Origin: Rehmannia glutinosa
Taxonomy: Eukaryota > Streptophyta > Magnoliopsida > Lamiales > Orobanchaceae
Length of the DNA stretch: 64,000 nucleotides
Direction: 5' to 3'
Assembly (NCBI GenBank): GCA_016081115.2
Contig: CM071925.1
Span: 8,102,441 to 8,166,440 of the forward strand
Part shown: positions 10,611 through 22,292 of the stretch, piece after piece
Numbering within the stretch: position 1 is the stretch's first letter
Layout of the letters: every line of letters starts with the position of its first letter
The notes under the pieces: model-generated
What the model saw: only the letters and a program-made list of their open reading frames with translations
What the model was told of the DNA's origin: nothing
Database searches by the model: none
Program-made: the position numbers and the translations under genes

Positions 10611-13600
10611 GATCCTTCCCCGCCGAGAATGCCACCGAATTGTTTCATCATCGCTTCAATGCGGGCATCCGTCTTTTTATCAAACTCCAAGCGATCTGCT
10701 ACTACAATCTTTCTTTTCTCGACACGGGCACAACCGGTGTTCGATCGCAGAGTTCTTTGAAGTTTGCCGATTATTAAAGGTACGTGACATGACCTTCTTT
10801 GAGGAGTTTCAATAATCATTAGTGTCAAATCCTTTGACTTTTCCGCCTCAATCGCTTTTCCTTCTTCTTCTCTCAGATTTGCTTCTTCCTTTTGCTTCTC
10901 GGTTGTTTCTTCCTTCAATTTCCCAGGTATTCCTCTTCCCCTTTTTGGCATCATCAAAGGAGAGAGGAACCCCTCGAAACATTCTGCGAGCATGAAGTCG
11001 ATCTTTGAGAGCCGAGTTCGCTTAGAGTGCTGCGACATGTCTTGTTGAAATTCGAACGAGTGGCCTTTGATTCAACTGCCACCAATTTGATTTCGGTCAT
11101 GAGAAGGCTGAACTTTGTATTCATGTTCTCTCAACACGCATAATTTCTTTTCGATGAAATTCACACAATAACTCCATTTGGTTGTATGGGAGGCATGCAA
11201 TCTTTCCATATACGTCTGCATCCTCTCGCTTCATATCGGCATTGTTAGCACTCCAAACAAGCATCTTATCGTACAATGCCTTAAAATATCGAACTTGTTC
11301 AAATCGAATTGCCCTCTGCTGCCGACACCACTCCCTAATCCGTACCACAATCCCTCGTAAGTCTGCCTGTGAGGTTGGCATCTCTATTGTCCGGACGTAG
11401 ATCTAATGAGGCCGATGCCGTTCTATCTTCTCAATCTCTCCACAGATTTTCTTGAAGACTTTACGGATCTCAATCATTCACACTGATCCGGTGGTGGCCA
11501 TTCAAAGATCGAAGTCAAAGTCTGCTGGCATAATGGAGTCGGTAGGGATAACTGGATCTTCTCGGACGGTGTATCGTCGTTGATCTTTAGTTGTCTCTTC
11601 CTCTAGCTCTGGCAGCTCAAGTGAAAATGGAAATAATTGCTCAAAAGTATCATCTCGCACATAAGGGATTGAAATTTCAGTTTGTGCTCGTGATGATCCT
11701 GGTGGAGTGGTGCTATGCTGCTTGTTGTGTGGGAACTCTTGTGAGATGACTCGGTTCGGCTAGGCCTTGTTGAGTAGGTTGGCCAGCTGACTGAGCCTCA
11801 GCTGTCTTAACAGCTTCTTCGGCCTCAGTAGATTTTTCTAAATGAATTACCCGTTCTTTGGCTACAACATCAGCGTCATCGGAAGATGATGAAACTTTGG
11901 GGCTTGGTTCATCATCGAAGTTGAATGTTTGTGAGCATCTTTGAAACTTAAGCGACTCGTCTATGGTAGAATATCCTCACAATTTGGGTCCTTTTGATGT
12001 TCAATGAGTGGACTCGGCTTCATCTTGAGATCCCGAGAAATGATATGTCGGGATTGTCTGGGAGTCATGAAGTGCACTATTCTCCTATCTCGGATTGACA
12101 ATGTTAACAAGAGGAATGTTTCGAACTTCTTGAGCTTTACCGGGAAGTCTCAACCTCCTTGGGCCTTCAACACCTCCAGCAGTCTCAATCGCAGAGAGGC
12201 CTTCTACATTCCCTTCGCTGATCACTATCTTAGGGTCTTGGACCGTGGCATTCGAAGGAGTCTCAACCCCTTGGATTGCACTTTCATTGCCCAGAGTGTT
12301 AAATCCCGGGGCATTTCCATCCTATGCCTCAACCGCAAGTGATGATAGTGTCTTGGCTCGCAAAATAGGCCGACACTTCGGTGGGACAAACTCAACTGTC
12401 CGAGCTTCGTCAATGTCAACTTGTTGTGGTTCATTTTGAGTTTCCTCTTCACCTCCTTTCTTCATTATGGAGTCAGCTGCAGCATCCTCCGACCCTACTG
12501 TAGTGGAGTGAGTTTACCCTTCAGCTGACACACCAACTGAGTGACTGATGATGGGGTCACTCTTCTCCAGACTCTCGGTTGCTTAGTTGAGTTCTCGGTA
12601 GTAGGGAAGGTGGTAACACACACCTTGAGGGTTGGCTCAACTTGGGTTCCCAAATTCCCAGTTTCATTACCAAGTCCCTTGGACCCATTTTCAAAGTGTA
12701 CTGGGGATGTAGTTGCAGCTATAACTGTGGCAATTTGCTGCACTACTCCTAGTGGGTCTATTTGCGGGAAAGATTGGGAGGACTCTCCTGGTCCTTCAAA
12801 CATGTGTTGCTCATGCAACATCCTGGATTCCTCATAGCTTCTTTGCATGTCCGACTTCTCCTTTGCGACGGGATCCATATCTTCATTACTCTCGACAACA
12901 CATCTATATGAGGTGAGTGTGTTCCGAGTTCCAAAGAAGAGGACATATCTTGGCTTTCTCGAGCTTGACTTCTCAAAATTTGCTCGGCTTGAGCCTTCTC
13001 TTTGAAAATTTGCAAGATGTTCAAGCGGGTTGTCTTCATCAAGGGCTGAACTACTTTGGTGATCTTGAGAAATTCGAACAATTCCTCCTCTTCTTCTATG
13101 AACTCGGGCGTTCAAACTACACCCTTGAGTGACTTAACTTCCACGCCCTCCATTCATGTAGGCGGTATTTGGATGTCCGGATATACGAAGAAAGTACGAT
13201 AACATCATCATCCTCATCCTCCTCTTCTTGTCCTTGCTATTCTGGAATGGAAGGTAGCATACTCTGTTGCTCTTCTCCTCGAGCAGCGTCCATAGCAGGC
13301 GGAGAGACAACTTTTTCAACTGAAGATTCAGTTGTCTCAACTGATTTTTTTCCTCAGTTGTTCTCTCCACAGTTGGTCTTCTTGGGGCCTCTACTGATCA
13401 CCCTCAGCAAACTTGGATGTTTCATCAACTACTTCAAGAGCGCACTTCGAGTGTCGTAGATCTCGAAGCTTTCTCGGTGAGTGGCGGACTCAACTGTCCT
13501 TTCACGCTCTGAAAGCTATTAACCATCCTTCTTACTTTTGGTTTTAACCAGAGGAATGTCTGGTTCTGTTTCCTCTGGTTCTTTGAAAGTAAAGGCCTTG

Positions 13601-14604
13601 AGTTTCCTTAGAGGCATTTTGCCTTCTCGTCTTGCTTGATCTCTCTTCCTTATATTTGGAGAAGGAATTTGTGCTTCCTTCTCGGCTGCAGGGCAAGAGA
13701 CGCGGCTGCTCGGGCGGTGTGACTTGGGCTGTAGGGGCGGTGCGTCTGTTTCTTTCTTTGCAGGGCGACCTTCCTCTTTTGACTTTCTTCTTGGGAGGAG
13801 GTTACGGATGTGTCCTCGAGGTCAAGCGATTCCCCCTCACTTGTATCCGCCCTCTTCACATGGGCTCTCTTCCAGGGCTCTGAAAGATTAGCGAACATTT
13901 TCTTGTTTACATGGAAAGGCTTTCCATGTTGAAGGGGAATGCCCTTCACTTCCATCGAGATGGAGGCCAATTACCAGGCCATATCCGAGTGATCCTCCAA
14001 AGGATCCATCTTCTTGTATGATTTGTTCCCAACATTCTTGCAGATTCGTTGTACACGAACTCTCCCGATTCACTTTCTTTCCCCGCATGATCGCGGCCAT
14101 GACGATCGACTTAGTCTTTGACAGGCGGTGATTGACTTCCAACCTTCATGTCTACACACTTTGCAATGACATCCATCGACTTGTGATAGTATTCCGGCAG
14201 ATTTCTTCTCGGTGTGTAGACTACCTTCGCAAGACACTGGTTTGGCTACTTCTATCCATGCAGCCAAGTTAACATCGATTTTGTTTATTTCCATCATACC
14301 CTCGAGGCAAAGAAAGCGATTGCTCGCAAGGTCCTTAGCAGTAATCATGATTCCTTGCGATGGGCCGGAGGACTTGATTTCCGCCCACCACCTCAGCGTT
14401 TACATAGAAGCTGCGCCACCTCTTCAAGGTAGGTGAGCGAGTACTCCATAGTAAGAAAAGGCTTAAGACCGTACTTTTCTAGCATATCGGTTATCTTCTT
14501 TACTAGGGTTTCATCTCGAACCCGCTTTTACCAACCCTTCAAAATCCACGGTTGATCCAGTGGATTTGCTTTGATAGCTTAACAAAATCAAACTTTGGTG
14601 CCAT
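10611..14604 (-). pseudogene. Unassigned ORF region downstream of pol in B (position of Sirevirus env-like ORF)
   Basis: Sireviruses often carry an additional ORF between pol and the 3' LTR, called env-like in some members. Here a run of minus-strand fragments begins at the ATG at 14602-14604 (MAPKFDFVKLSKQIHWINRG) and continues through blocks at 14070-14348, 13888-14142, 13650-13970, 13134-13370, 12495-13115, 11121-11381 and 10601-11038. The proteins are hydrophilic and Ser/Glu/Lys-rich, with coiled-coil-like stretches (KEETTEKQKEEANLREEEGK). I see no convincing signal peptide or transmembrane helix, so env is not supported by the sequence. Frameshifts are frequent. The function is unknown. 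Confidence 0.5.
10932..10958 (-). promoter_or_regulatory. Sirevirus-type polypurine motif within the B 3' region
   Basis: The minus strand reads TTTGATGATGCC then AAAAAGGGGAAGAGG, the same compound motif as in A at 6137-6160. In the frame of the local ORF it is translated (SPLMMPKRGRG), so it overlaps possible coding sequence. Confidence 0.65.
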
Positions 14605-15112
14605 TTGCGAGAGAGTTTTACGAAATAAAGCTTGATAAACTTGCTTGAGAACTCATAGGGTTTGCGAGAGAGAAATGAACTTGCTTTAAAGATGAACAGT
14701 TTTCAATAAAGTGTGAGAGAGAAGATTGAAAACCGTATATAAGGGTTATAAAAGGACGAGTTTTTGATTTTTGAAATTTGATCAAGATCGGTGCAGTTGA
14801 AGACGACAAACCACATTTAATTCCTTGCATTTAAGCGCTTTTGTATTGCCCGTCATTATTATCTTTGACATCATCCTTAAAAACATTCCCGCTCATTTAA
14901 AACGACTGCGTTTTTATCACTTAGCTCATAAATGACTCAGCTTATTTCACAAATGACTTAACTTTTCTTCTCTCTTTTCATTAAGCGACTCAGCTATCAG
15001 CTAACTCGATACAACTGACTTTCCGATATGGCTGTTTCACTTGGCTGATGTGAAAAACTTGTTCATTTCTCACTTTCTATCTTCCATCTCTTTTGATTGA
15101 GTCTTCTGAGTG
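14605..15112 (-). other. Spacer between pol and the downstream ORF region of B
   Basis: About 500 bp between the RNase H stop codon and the ATG at 14604. AT-rich, with GACTCAGCT/ACTTAGCTCA-like words repeated on the plus strand near 14925-15000. No domain was recognised. Confidence 0.5.
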
Positions 15113-15670
15113 TTAACTTAGCTCAATTAACCCTAGCTCATGCTTAAGCTCTTCAAATCTTGATTCACATAAGGGCTTAGTGAATATGTCAGCTAACTGT
15201 TTATCAGTTGAGATATACTCCAAAATGATGTCTTTCTTTTCAACATGATCTCTTATAAAATGATATCTGACATCAATGTGCTTTGTTCTTGAATGCAACA
15301 CAGGATTCTGAGTGATTGCAATAGCACTTGTGTTATCACACATAATTGGAATCTCTTTTTCTTCAATTTTATAATCTCTCAGCTGATGTCTCATCCATAA
15401 GACTTGGGCACAACAGCTGCCCGCAACTATGTACTCTGCTTGTTTGTGGATGTGGCTATTGAGTTTTGTTTACTAAACCAGGAAACCAATCTGTTTCCAA
15501 GCATTTGACATGTACCTGAAGGACTCTTCCTGTCAACTCTACATCCAGCATAGTCAGAGTCTGAGTAACCAATTAGCTTGAATCCACCTTTCTTTGGATA
15601 CCATAAGCTGACTTCTTGGCATCCCTTCAAATACCTTAGGATTCTCTTAGCTGCAGTCATATGGTTCTCC
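15113..15670 (-). pseudogene. pol: B RNase H domain (Copia)
   Basis: Ribonuclease H removes the RNA strand during reverse transcription. The N-terminal block 15427-15660 reads TAAKRILRYLKG then GYSDSDYAG, with the first catalytic aspartates. The C-terminal block 15113-15394 reads MCDNTSAI, RTKHIDVRYHFIRD and TKQLADIFTKPL-like sequence (here STDKQLADIFTKPL), all standard Copia pol C-terminal words. It ends with GLIELS and a TAA at 15113-15115. One frame break near 15400-15430 separates the blocks. Confidence 0.85.
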
Positions 15671-16620
15671 TTTGTTGCAGATTGAAATCTTGCACATACA
15701 CCTACAACAAAGGTGATGGGTGGTCCGATGGTACATTAAATAGAAGCGGTGATCCAATGAGTGCTCAGATCTTGTTTGATCTGACCTTACCATCTGCATC
15801 CATGTCCATCTTGGACGATGTGTTCATTGGTATTTTCATAGAAGACTTCTATTCCATACCAAGTTTCTTCATTAGATCTACAGTGTACTTTGTTTGACTT
15901 ATGAAAGTTCCATCCTTCAATTGCTTAACTTGAAGTCCTAGGAAGAAAGTCGCTCTCCCATCATGCTTATATCAAATTTTCCTTGCATGAGGTTTGAGAA
16001 CTTATCACACAACTCTTTATTTGTGGATCCAAAAATGATATCATCCACATATATTTGAACAAGCGTTATACTTTCTCCATCTTGAATTATGAAGAGTGTT
16101 GTCCACTTTGCCTTTGGTGAATCCATTGTCGGTTAGAAATTGAGACAATGTATCATACCATGCTCTTGGTGTCTGCTTGATCCATATAATGCTTTCTTGA
16201 GCTTGTACACCTTGTCTCCAAGAGTCTTCGCTCAAAGCCTGGAGGTTGCTCAACATAGACTTCTTCTTCTAATGATCTATTTAAAAATGCACTTTTCACA
16301 TCCATTTGATATACAATGAAGTTCTTGTGTGCGGCGTAGGCAAGAAACATCATTATTGCTTCTAGTCTTGCAACAGAGCAAATGGTTCATCAAAATCTAT
16401 TCCCTTTTCTTGGCAATACCCTTTGTCTACCAATTTTGCTTTGTTTCTTACCACAGATCCTTCCTCATTCATCTTGTTTCGAAAACCCATTTTGTGCAAT
16501 AACATTCTCGATGGGTTGGTCTCGCACCAATTCCCATACTTTATTTCTTTGAAATTGATTGATTCTTCTTGCATTGCTTGAATCAATGTGTGTCATCCAA
16601 TGCTTGAGACACATCTTTTG
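15671..16620 (-). pseudogene. pol: B reverse transcriptase (Copia)
   Basis: RNA-directed DNA polymerase. In order: FRNKMNEEGSVVRNKAKLV (16362-16586), then VYQMDVKSAFLNRSLEEEVY (16153-16353), which contains the first catalytic aspartate, then PRAWYDTLSQF (16041-16256), then the catalytic box IYVDDIIFGS with the codons for VDD at about 16040-16051. A further block continues to about 15680. Each step needs a frame change. There is no internal evidence of activity. Confidence 0.85.
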
Positions 16621-16959
16621 GTTCTATTTGGGAAATAAAACAAGTGAACATTGCTTCTTCTTGAAGCTCTGGATCACTGGTTCTTACACCATCTCTCACA
16701 TCTCTAATAACTAGCTCACGGTGGATGGTCTCTCGGCCATCTCACATCAGGTTGAAGCAAATCATTTGGGTTCAATTGTCTCGCATGATTGTGTTGACTT
16801 GAGCTTGACTCTTTCATTATCATTCAAATTGCAGATTTTCCATTGTCTTTGAGATTCAACTATCTCATCTTTATCTTGATTGATTACTCTCGCTTGACTT
16901 CAACATAAGGACTCTTCTCGCATAGTTGGTGATTCAAATTTTATCGGCTAATTCTTCAA

Positions 16960-17834
16960 TGTCTTCGCCATTCACATTACGTTCATAAAAAACCACATGA
17001 ATAGACTCTTCGTGACCATAGTCCTCTTATTCAAGACTCTATAGGCTTTGCTTTCAATTTGAGTATCCCAAAAGATACCTTCATCATCTTTAGCATCAAA
17101 AGCCTTTAGATTATCCTTGCCATTGTTGTGGATGAAGCATTTACATCCGAATATTCTAAAGTACCCAACATTTGGCTTTCTCTGTCCCGATTTCATAGGG
17201 AGTCTTTGTCATTGTCTATTTATCATGCATCTTTTTTGAGTATAGCATAAAGTGTTGATGGCTTCGGCCCAAAATCTCTTAGGTAGTCCAAATTTTGGCT
17301 AACATAGTCCTTTGCGGCTTCCTTGAGAGTTCTTTCCTTCTTTCGCCTACTCCATTCTGTGGAGTTTCTTGTCATGAGATAACTCATGAGCAATACCATT
17401 TTCAACACAAATCGAGTAATTATCCCATTAACAAACTCGGTTTCTCTATCGAGCCTCATCTTTATAATGGTTTGGCTCTTTTCATTTTGAACTCTTCTCA
17501 TGGTGAGGTAACTTCGCAAAGTTTCTTCTTTTGCACAAGAAGATTGTCCATGTATATCTTGAATAATCATCTACCACCATTAAGGTGTATTTCTTTCCAC
17601 TTATCTTGGTTGGTTCAATGGACCAAATAAATCCATATGCAACAGATGTAATATCCTTGTTGAAGAAGGATTGGGCTTCTCCTTGAATGAAGATTTGATC
17701 TGCTTTCCCATCTGGCATGCATCACATACACTTTCCTTCTTGTACACTGAGTCTGGCAATCTTTCCACAAGATGACTACTTGCAAGCTTGTTGATTGTCT
17801 TGAAGTTCAAATGACTCAGCTTCTTGTGCCACAA
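16960..17834 (-). pseudogene. pol: B integrase (Copia, with GAG-pre-integrase zinc region)
   Basis: Inserts element DNA into the genome. The zinc-binding part at 17601-17834 reads WHKKLSHLN (His pair) and CDACQMGKQ (Cys pair), followed by LHMDLFGPLN with the first acidic residue of the catalytic core. VVDDYSRYTW follows in another frame. The second acidic motif region reads RLDRETEFVNG (about 17420-17450), and RRKKERTLKEAAK is where the catalytic Glu is expected. The C-terminal part is at 16972-17196 (PNVGYFRIFGCKCF). Several frameshifts. Confidence 0.8.
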
Positions 17835-18250
17835 CCAACTTGATTCGGTTGTGCTCTTTTTGCTGTGACAGTGCTTGGTGTGGCAGTAGACCAGTCTACC
17901 ACATACATATTTTTCTGTCTTGATCCTTGTAGCACTATTTCATTTGATTCAGTATCTTTAATCTGGCATACTCCCATATTGAATCCAACATTGTAGCCCT
18001 TATCACAAAGTTGGCTGATGCTTAATAGGTTGAAGTTGAGGCCTTCAACATAAGCAACATCTGTGATTTCCAATCCATTTTTCTTGATGGATCCAGTGCC
18101 TTTTATTTCCTTTGAAGCTTCATTTCCTCCAAATATGACTTTTGCGCCTCTAATCTCCTTGAATCTTGACAGATTTTTCTTGTTTCCTGTCATATGTCTG
18201 GAACAACCACTATCCATGTACCTGGTTCCTTGGCACTCAAATCGTTCTTG
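17816..18250 (-). pseudogene. pol: B aspartic protease (Copia)
   Basis: Processes the polyprotein. The ORF at 17816-18217 begins MDSGCSRHMTGNK, the Copia protease active site (D-S-G), followed by KGTGSI and FNLLSISQLCDKGY, the typical flap and C-terminal words. It overlaps the integrase zinc region at its end, as expected in one polyprotein, but in a different frame. The shadow ORF on the plus strand at 18063-18251 is not real. Confidence 0.85.
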
Positions 18251-20588
18251 AACTCGTAATCAAGGAAATTAGTTTTTAGGTACCCATGCTTGCCTCGGGT
18301 CCGAGGGGTTAGTGTTGTAAGATGATCCAACCAACCTATAGCCAAATGACTTGACTCTAAGAGGTTGCCATCTATCTATGCCATAATCATAATTCACTTT
18401 GGCAAATTGCTTGGGAGCTTTAGGTTCATACAACTGTCTCTTTTGTGCGTATGCATGTGTGTGTGTGTTTTAGCAATTGCCTTCTTTGGGTGGTTGTGAT
18501 ATTTCCGAGTGTAGTGCCTGGGTGTATATGTGTCGATAATAGCTCTTTTGCCTTTGGAATGACCTTTCTTTGAGGTCAGGTGTTTGCCATTTGGCTTGTA
18601 TTCCATTGGATTTTGTTGATATTTCACATCATTCAATCGACAGCTCGGAGTAATTTCTACCATTCCCATCATATGTGTTTCTTTGATAAAACTTCTCGGG
18701 ATTTTTGGTAGCTGTTTATTTTTCATGATGCAGTACTTCCTATTTGGAGTTTTTTGAGGAACTCTCTTGATTTCTTCTCATTTGTCCTCTCAAAGATACT
18801 CAATTGGTTGTTTTCCTTTCCCATTATATCCAAGGCCAATTTGTTTGTGATTGTGCTTTAGAATGAATGTGGGTGCAACATTTGGTGTCTTGGATTTTGA
18901 AATGCTTCATTACTTGAAGATCCTTTTTCCAAAATCACTCTAGGAGTTTATTTGTGCACAAAAGGATTGAATCTATGCATGTCTTATCTCCAAATTCTTT
19001 TGCCTCATAATAAGGTCATCCAATGATTTAGATGCCTTTGTAAATGAGGCAATCACATTTTTGAGATCATTTCCCTCTTTTGTATAAGCGGACTATCTCT
19101 CGCTTTATTAGTTTAGCATTCTCAACCTTCAACTCCTTGTTCTCACCAAACTATGTGACTTAGAGTACTCAACTCCTTTATCACCGTGAGTTTTGGCTTT
19201 GAGTGATTGTTTTCCTCGTTTAATAGTGTGTGAGGATTTAATGTGCTCAAAGTCTTTCATCATTTTGCCTAATGAATCATAAAGATCAGTGTGTGTGTAT
19301 CACAATCACTATCACTAGAATACGAATGAGATGAGTTAGAGTATACCTCATCTTCTTGGTCCGGTTGATCTTGTTCTTTAGCCATTAGACAGGATCATTG
19401 TTTCTTCTTCCGAATCACTTGAGTAGTACTTCACTAATCTATAAGTCTCTGCCGCTTCTTTAGATTTAGTTTGTCTCAAATCTTAGCGACCAACATGGCT
19501 TTCTTCTTTTCCTATCTTCTTTCTCTCAAGACTTTTCTTTCTTCTTCATCCTGTACTTGTTGATGGTGGATAGGAACAGCCAATTGCAAAGTGTCCTGGT
19601 TATCTCGCAACTCCAACACAGTTCTCGGTTCTTTGATAAGCTCTTTTTTGTCCTTGGGTTATCACTCTCTAATACTCAACTCTTTGGTGCTCGAGTTCTC
19701 TTAGGTGGCCATGTCTTCCCTTGACTTGGAAGGGAGCTGAATGTCTCTGGAGGATTTACTCCTTGTTTATTTTATAGTTCTTATTGAAGAACTTGTTGAA
19801 TCTTTTAACCATCGGGCAATCTCCTCCTGGTCTATGGCTTCCTTGACTTGACTTTCTTTCCATCCTCGACTATATCGGTCACTGTCTTAGGTACAACTAT
19901 CTCCCTCTTCTCTTTTTTCTTCTCACTCAAACTCATAAGCTTTGAGATCCGAGAACAACTCATGATTGGATATTGTTGTGAGGTTCATTCAATGACTCAG
20001 AGCCATGACTTTCATTTTCCATTCGTGGGAGGCTTCTAATCTTCATACACATTTTCTTTTGTATATTCTTTCCAAGCGCGATAGCTCATTTGTGATTTAA
20101 GTGAATCTGGCATCCAGCTGATCCAAGGTTTCACCTGCAAGAATTTTAAAATTTTCAAATTTTTGTGCAGCTACAGACAATTTATTTTCTTTAATTTGCT
20201 CAGATCCTTCACAAATTAAAGTTAATTTATCCCATATTTCTTTTGCAGATTTGCAAAATTTGACTTTATTAAACATTGCTTTGTCCAATGTCTTGTAGAG
20301 AATATCCTTGGCCACATTATCCAAGTTGTATCTCTTTCTATCATCATCGGGTCCACTCAGTCCTTGGTTTCTCAACCATGGTGGTCTTGCCCTCACCACA
20401 ACTTCTTCTCCTTCACAAATGCCTTTCTTCTTGGCATTTTGTGTTCACTTTTAGTATTTGCAGTGGCCCATCCTCTATTACTAGCCACATTTCATCATGC
20501 AGAGCAGATAGATGAGCCCGCATATGAATTTTCCAGTCATCAAACTCCTCAATGGTGAACATAGGAATGCGACGATTTGTTTTTCCAT
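18251..20588 (-). pseudogene. gag: B gag (UBN2-type capsid and zinc-knuckle nucleocapsid)
   Basis: Start set at the ATG at 20586-20588, equivalent to the D start. The capsid-like UBN2 block at 20097-20399 reads KDILYKTLDKAMFNKVKF, AKEIWDKL and LDQLDARFT. A zinc-knuckle region near 19570-19620 keeps TGTTGGAGTTGC and P-G-H-F-A-I-G-C, but a CAA-to-TAA change gives a stop inside the knuckle and one base is inserted. The rest to about 18720 is coiled-coil-like. The block at 18394-18726 is basic (KKGHSKGKRAI), leading to protease. Confidence 0.75.
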
Positions 20589-20703
20589 GATAATAACTTT
20601 TGCTAAGAATGAAAGATTTTTAAAATACAAGTGTTAAAAATCTTTTTTAGAAAAGATAGAGATCTAGTTCAAGAACCGGCATGCGGAAGGCTCAATGAAC
20701 TAA

Positions 20704-20716
20704 CCGCTCGATACCA
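20704..20716 (-). promoter_or_regulatory. Primer binding site of B (tRNA-Met type, one base short)
   Basis: The minus strand reads TGGTATCGAGCGG, identical to the D site and one A short of the usual sequence. Confidence 0.75.
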
Positions 20717-20719
20717 CTT

Positions 20720-22292
20720 TATAGGTCCCAAGGGGTGTAAGTAAGGTTTAGAAGGGGTTGAATAAACCTTCCCAACTTTTCAATTTTAGTCCTTTTAAAA
20801 TATTACTGAGAGTTAATACAAATAGCTAAGTCCTTGAGGGACAACTAAGTTAGTTATTCAAATAGAAGTTAGCCACTCAATGGACTCGATAGAGTGTTGA
20901 TAGAATAACTCAACCATTTAACTCAAATTTAACTTGGTTGTGTTGAGTTTTTTTGGAAGACTTAACACCCTTGATTTGTTTTAAATTTGTTTTAACACTT
21001 GATTTTAGTACTTAGTTATTGATCAATTAGATAGCAATTTATCAATGAGATATAAATAAGTATGCAGAGATAAAAGTGCCAAATGTAAATGACACAAATA
21101 ATTTTTATAGAGGTTCAAAGATGGGGTAATTCTTCTAATCCTCTCTTCTCCAACTCCCTGGGAGGAATCCACTAAGTAATGATCGAGCCCGAGAAAAGTG
21201 TTATCGCCAGAGACAAGTCTTGATCACACAGCTGACTTGCTCCTTGGACTCAGTCTCGAGATGCCTTGGTCACACATCTGGCTTCTCGTCCGACTCAGCT
21301 TCTTCACAGAGCAGCTGCCTTGCTACTTCAGCTCACTTTCTCAAGCTTCTTGGATTTGATCACGAAGCCTCCAATAACTTGATCTTGGTTCGACATTGAA
21401 CCTTCCTACAATTCTCCTTAGAAAGTAGACCCCTTTTGATTCTTCAAAAGCTTCCTCTTCAACAGTTTAAAGTTATCTTTCCTTCACAGCTTTGTGTTGG
21501 ATTGATGTCCTTCGAGATTTAGGCTTGAGGATTTTGCTTGAATATCTTGAGAATATTTTGCAGGTTACAGTTTGAATAATGCTTGCTCGTTCGTGGTTCA
21601 GTTAATCAAGGTAACCTCTTCTCAATGAATTTCTCATTTTTTTATAGTGAACTTTCAAAAATCGCCCGTTGAAGAGATAGGTTGATTTTCAAAAGACACT
21701 TGTGTTCGTTGGCTTGTCTTTTCTTGGTCTTCAATCTTGAGATGTAGACCTTTCTCGTATTAAATGAATGCTCAACTTTTAGGTTCTCGACACGAGGTGC
21801 GTGCTTCCCATTGGCTTATTCCTTTTGCACGCTTAAGGGACGAGCACTTTAAGACTGGCAAAGATAGAAGTATTACTTATTTAAGTAATGTTCTTGACTT
21901 CTCGGTAAACGGATTTCTTTCGATTGACTTCTCTTGGTTGTCTTTTTATTTCCCCAAAGTGACTTGAGTTTGCTCAATCATTTGAAGACTCAACTGTCAC
22001 TTTCAACTTGTGACTTCGCTTGAGCTTCTTAGATCGACACTTCACACAGCTTGTTCCTCACCGATACATCCGGTCAAGTTCTTGATCTTCCTTCTTGGTC
22101 ATACTCGGTTGTTCCACAATGGAAGTCTTCACTTGATCTTTAGTTGACTTCTTGTATTTCCTGGCTTAGTGACTTGACTCGGCTTTTCCGTCTATCTATT
22201 ACAATACAAATTACAAGGAAAATGGGGTGTCAACTTTCTAGTTTAAGTTTTACATGGCATTCATCAAAATCTACAAAATAAATTTCCCAACA
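20720..22292 (-). repeat. 5' LTR of element B
   Basis: About 1.57 kb, from TATAGGTCCC (decayed TGTTAGG terminus) to CCCAACA. Collinear with the D LTR (1406-2951). It lies directly against ATGATGCATG, which continues as the LTR of E, so the predicted target duplication is ATGAT (22293-22297). Confidence 0.85.
21641..21648 (-). promoter_or_regulatory. Probable TATA box of the B LTR
   Basis: The minus strand reads CACTATAAA at the position equivalent to the D TATA box. Confidence 0.45.

Larger units (their letters stand above)
10611..22292 (-). mobile_element. Element B: large Sirevirus (Copia) with gag-pol and an extra 3' ORF region
   Basis: Minus-strand Copia element of at least 11.7 kb: 5' LTR, tRNA(Met) primer site, gag, protease, integrase, RT, RNase H (the Copia order), then a 4-kb region downstream of pol with further reading frames and a Sirevirus polypurine motif. 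Its 3' LTR is absent. The element is cut at 10610 by the LTR of A. Its own LTR ends at 22292 inside the LTR of E. Every domain is recognisable, but frames break about every 200-300 bp. Confidence 0.85.

Noticed and set aside
12004..13459. Several plus-strand ORFs of 60-112 aa opposite the B downstream region
   Set aside because: They are antisense shadows of the minus-strand Sirevirus 3' ORF region and show no recognisable domain or start context.
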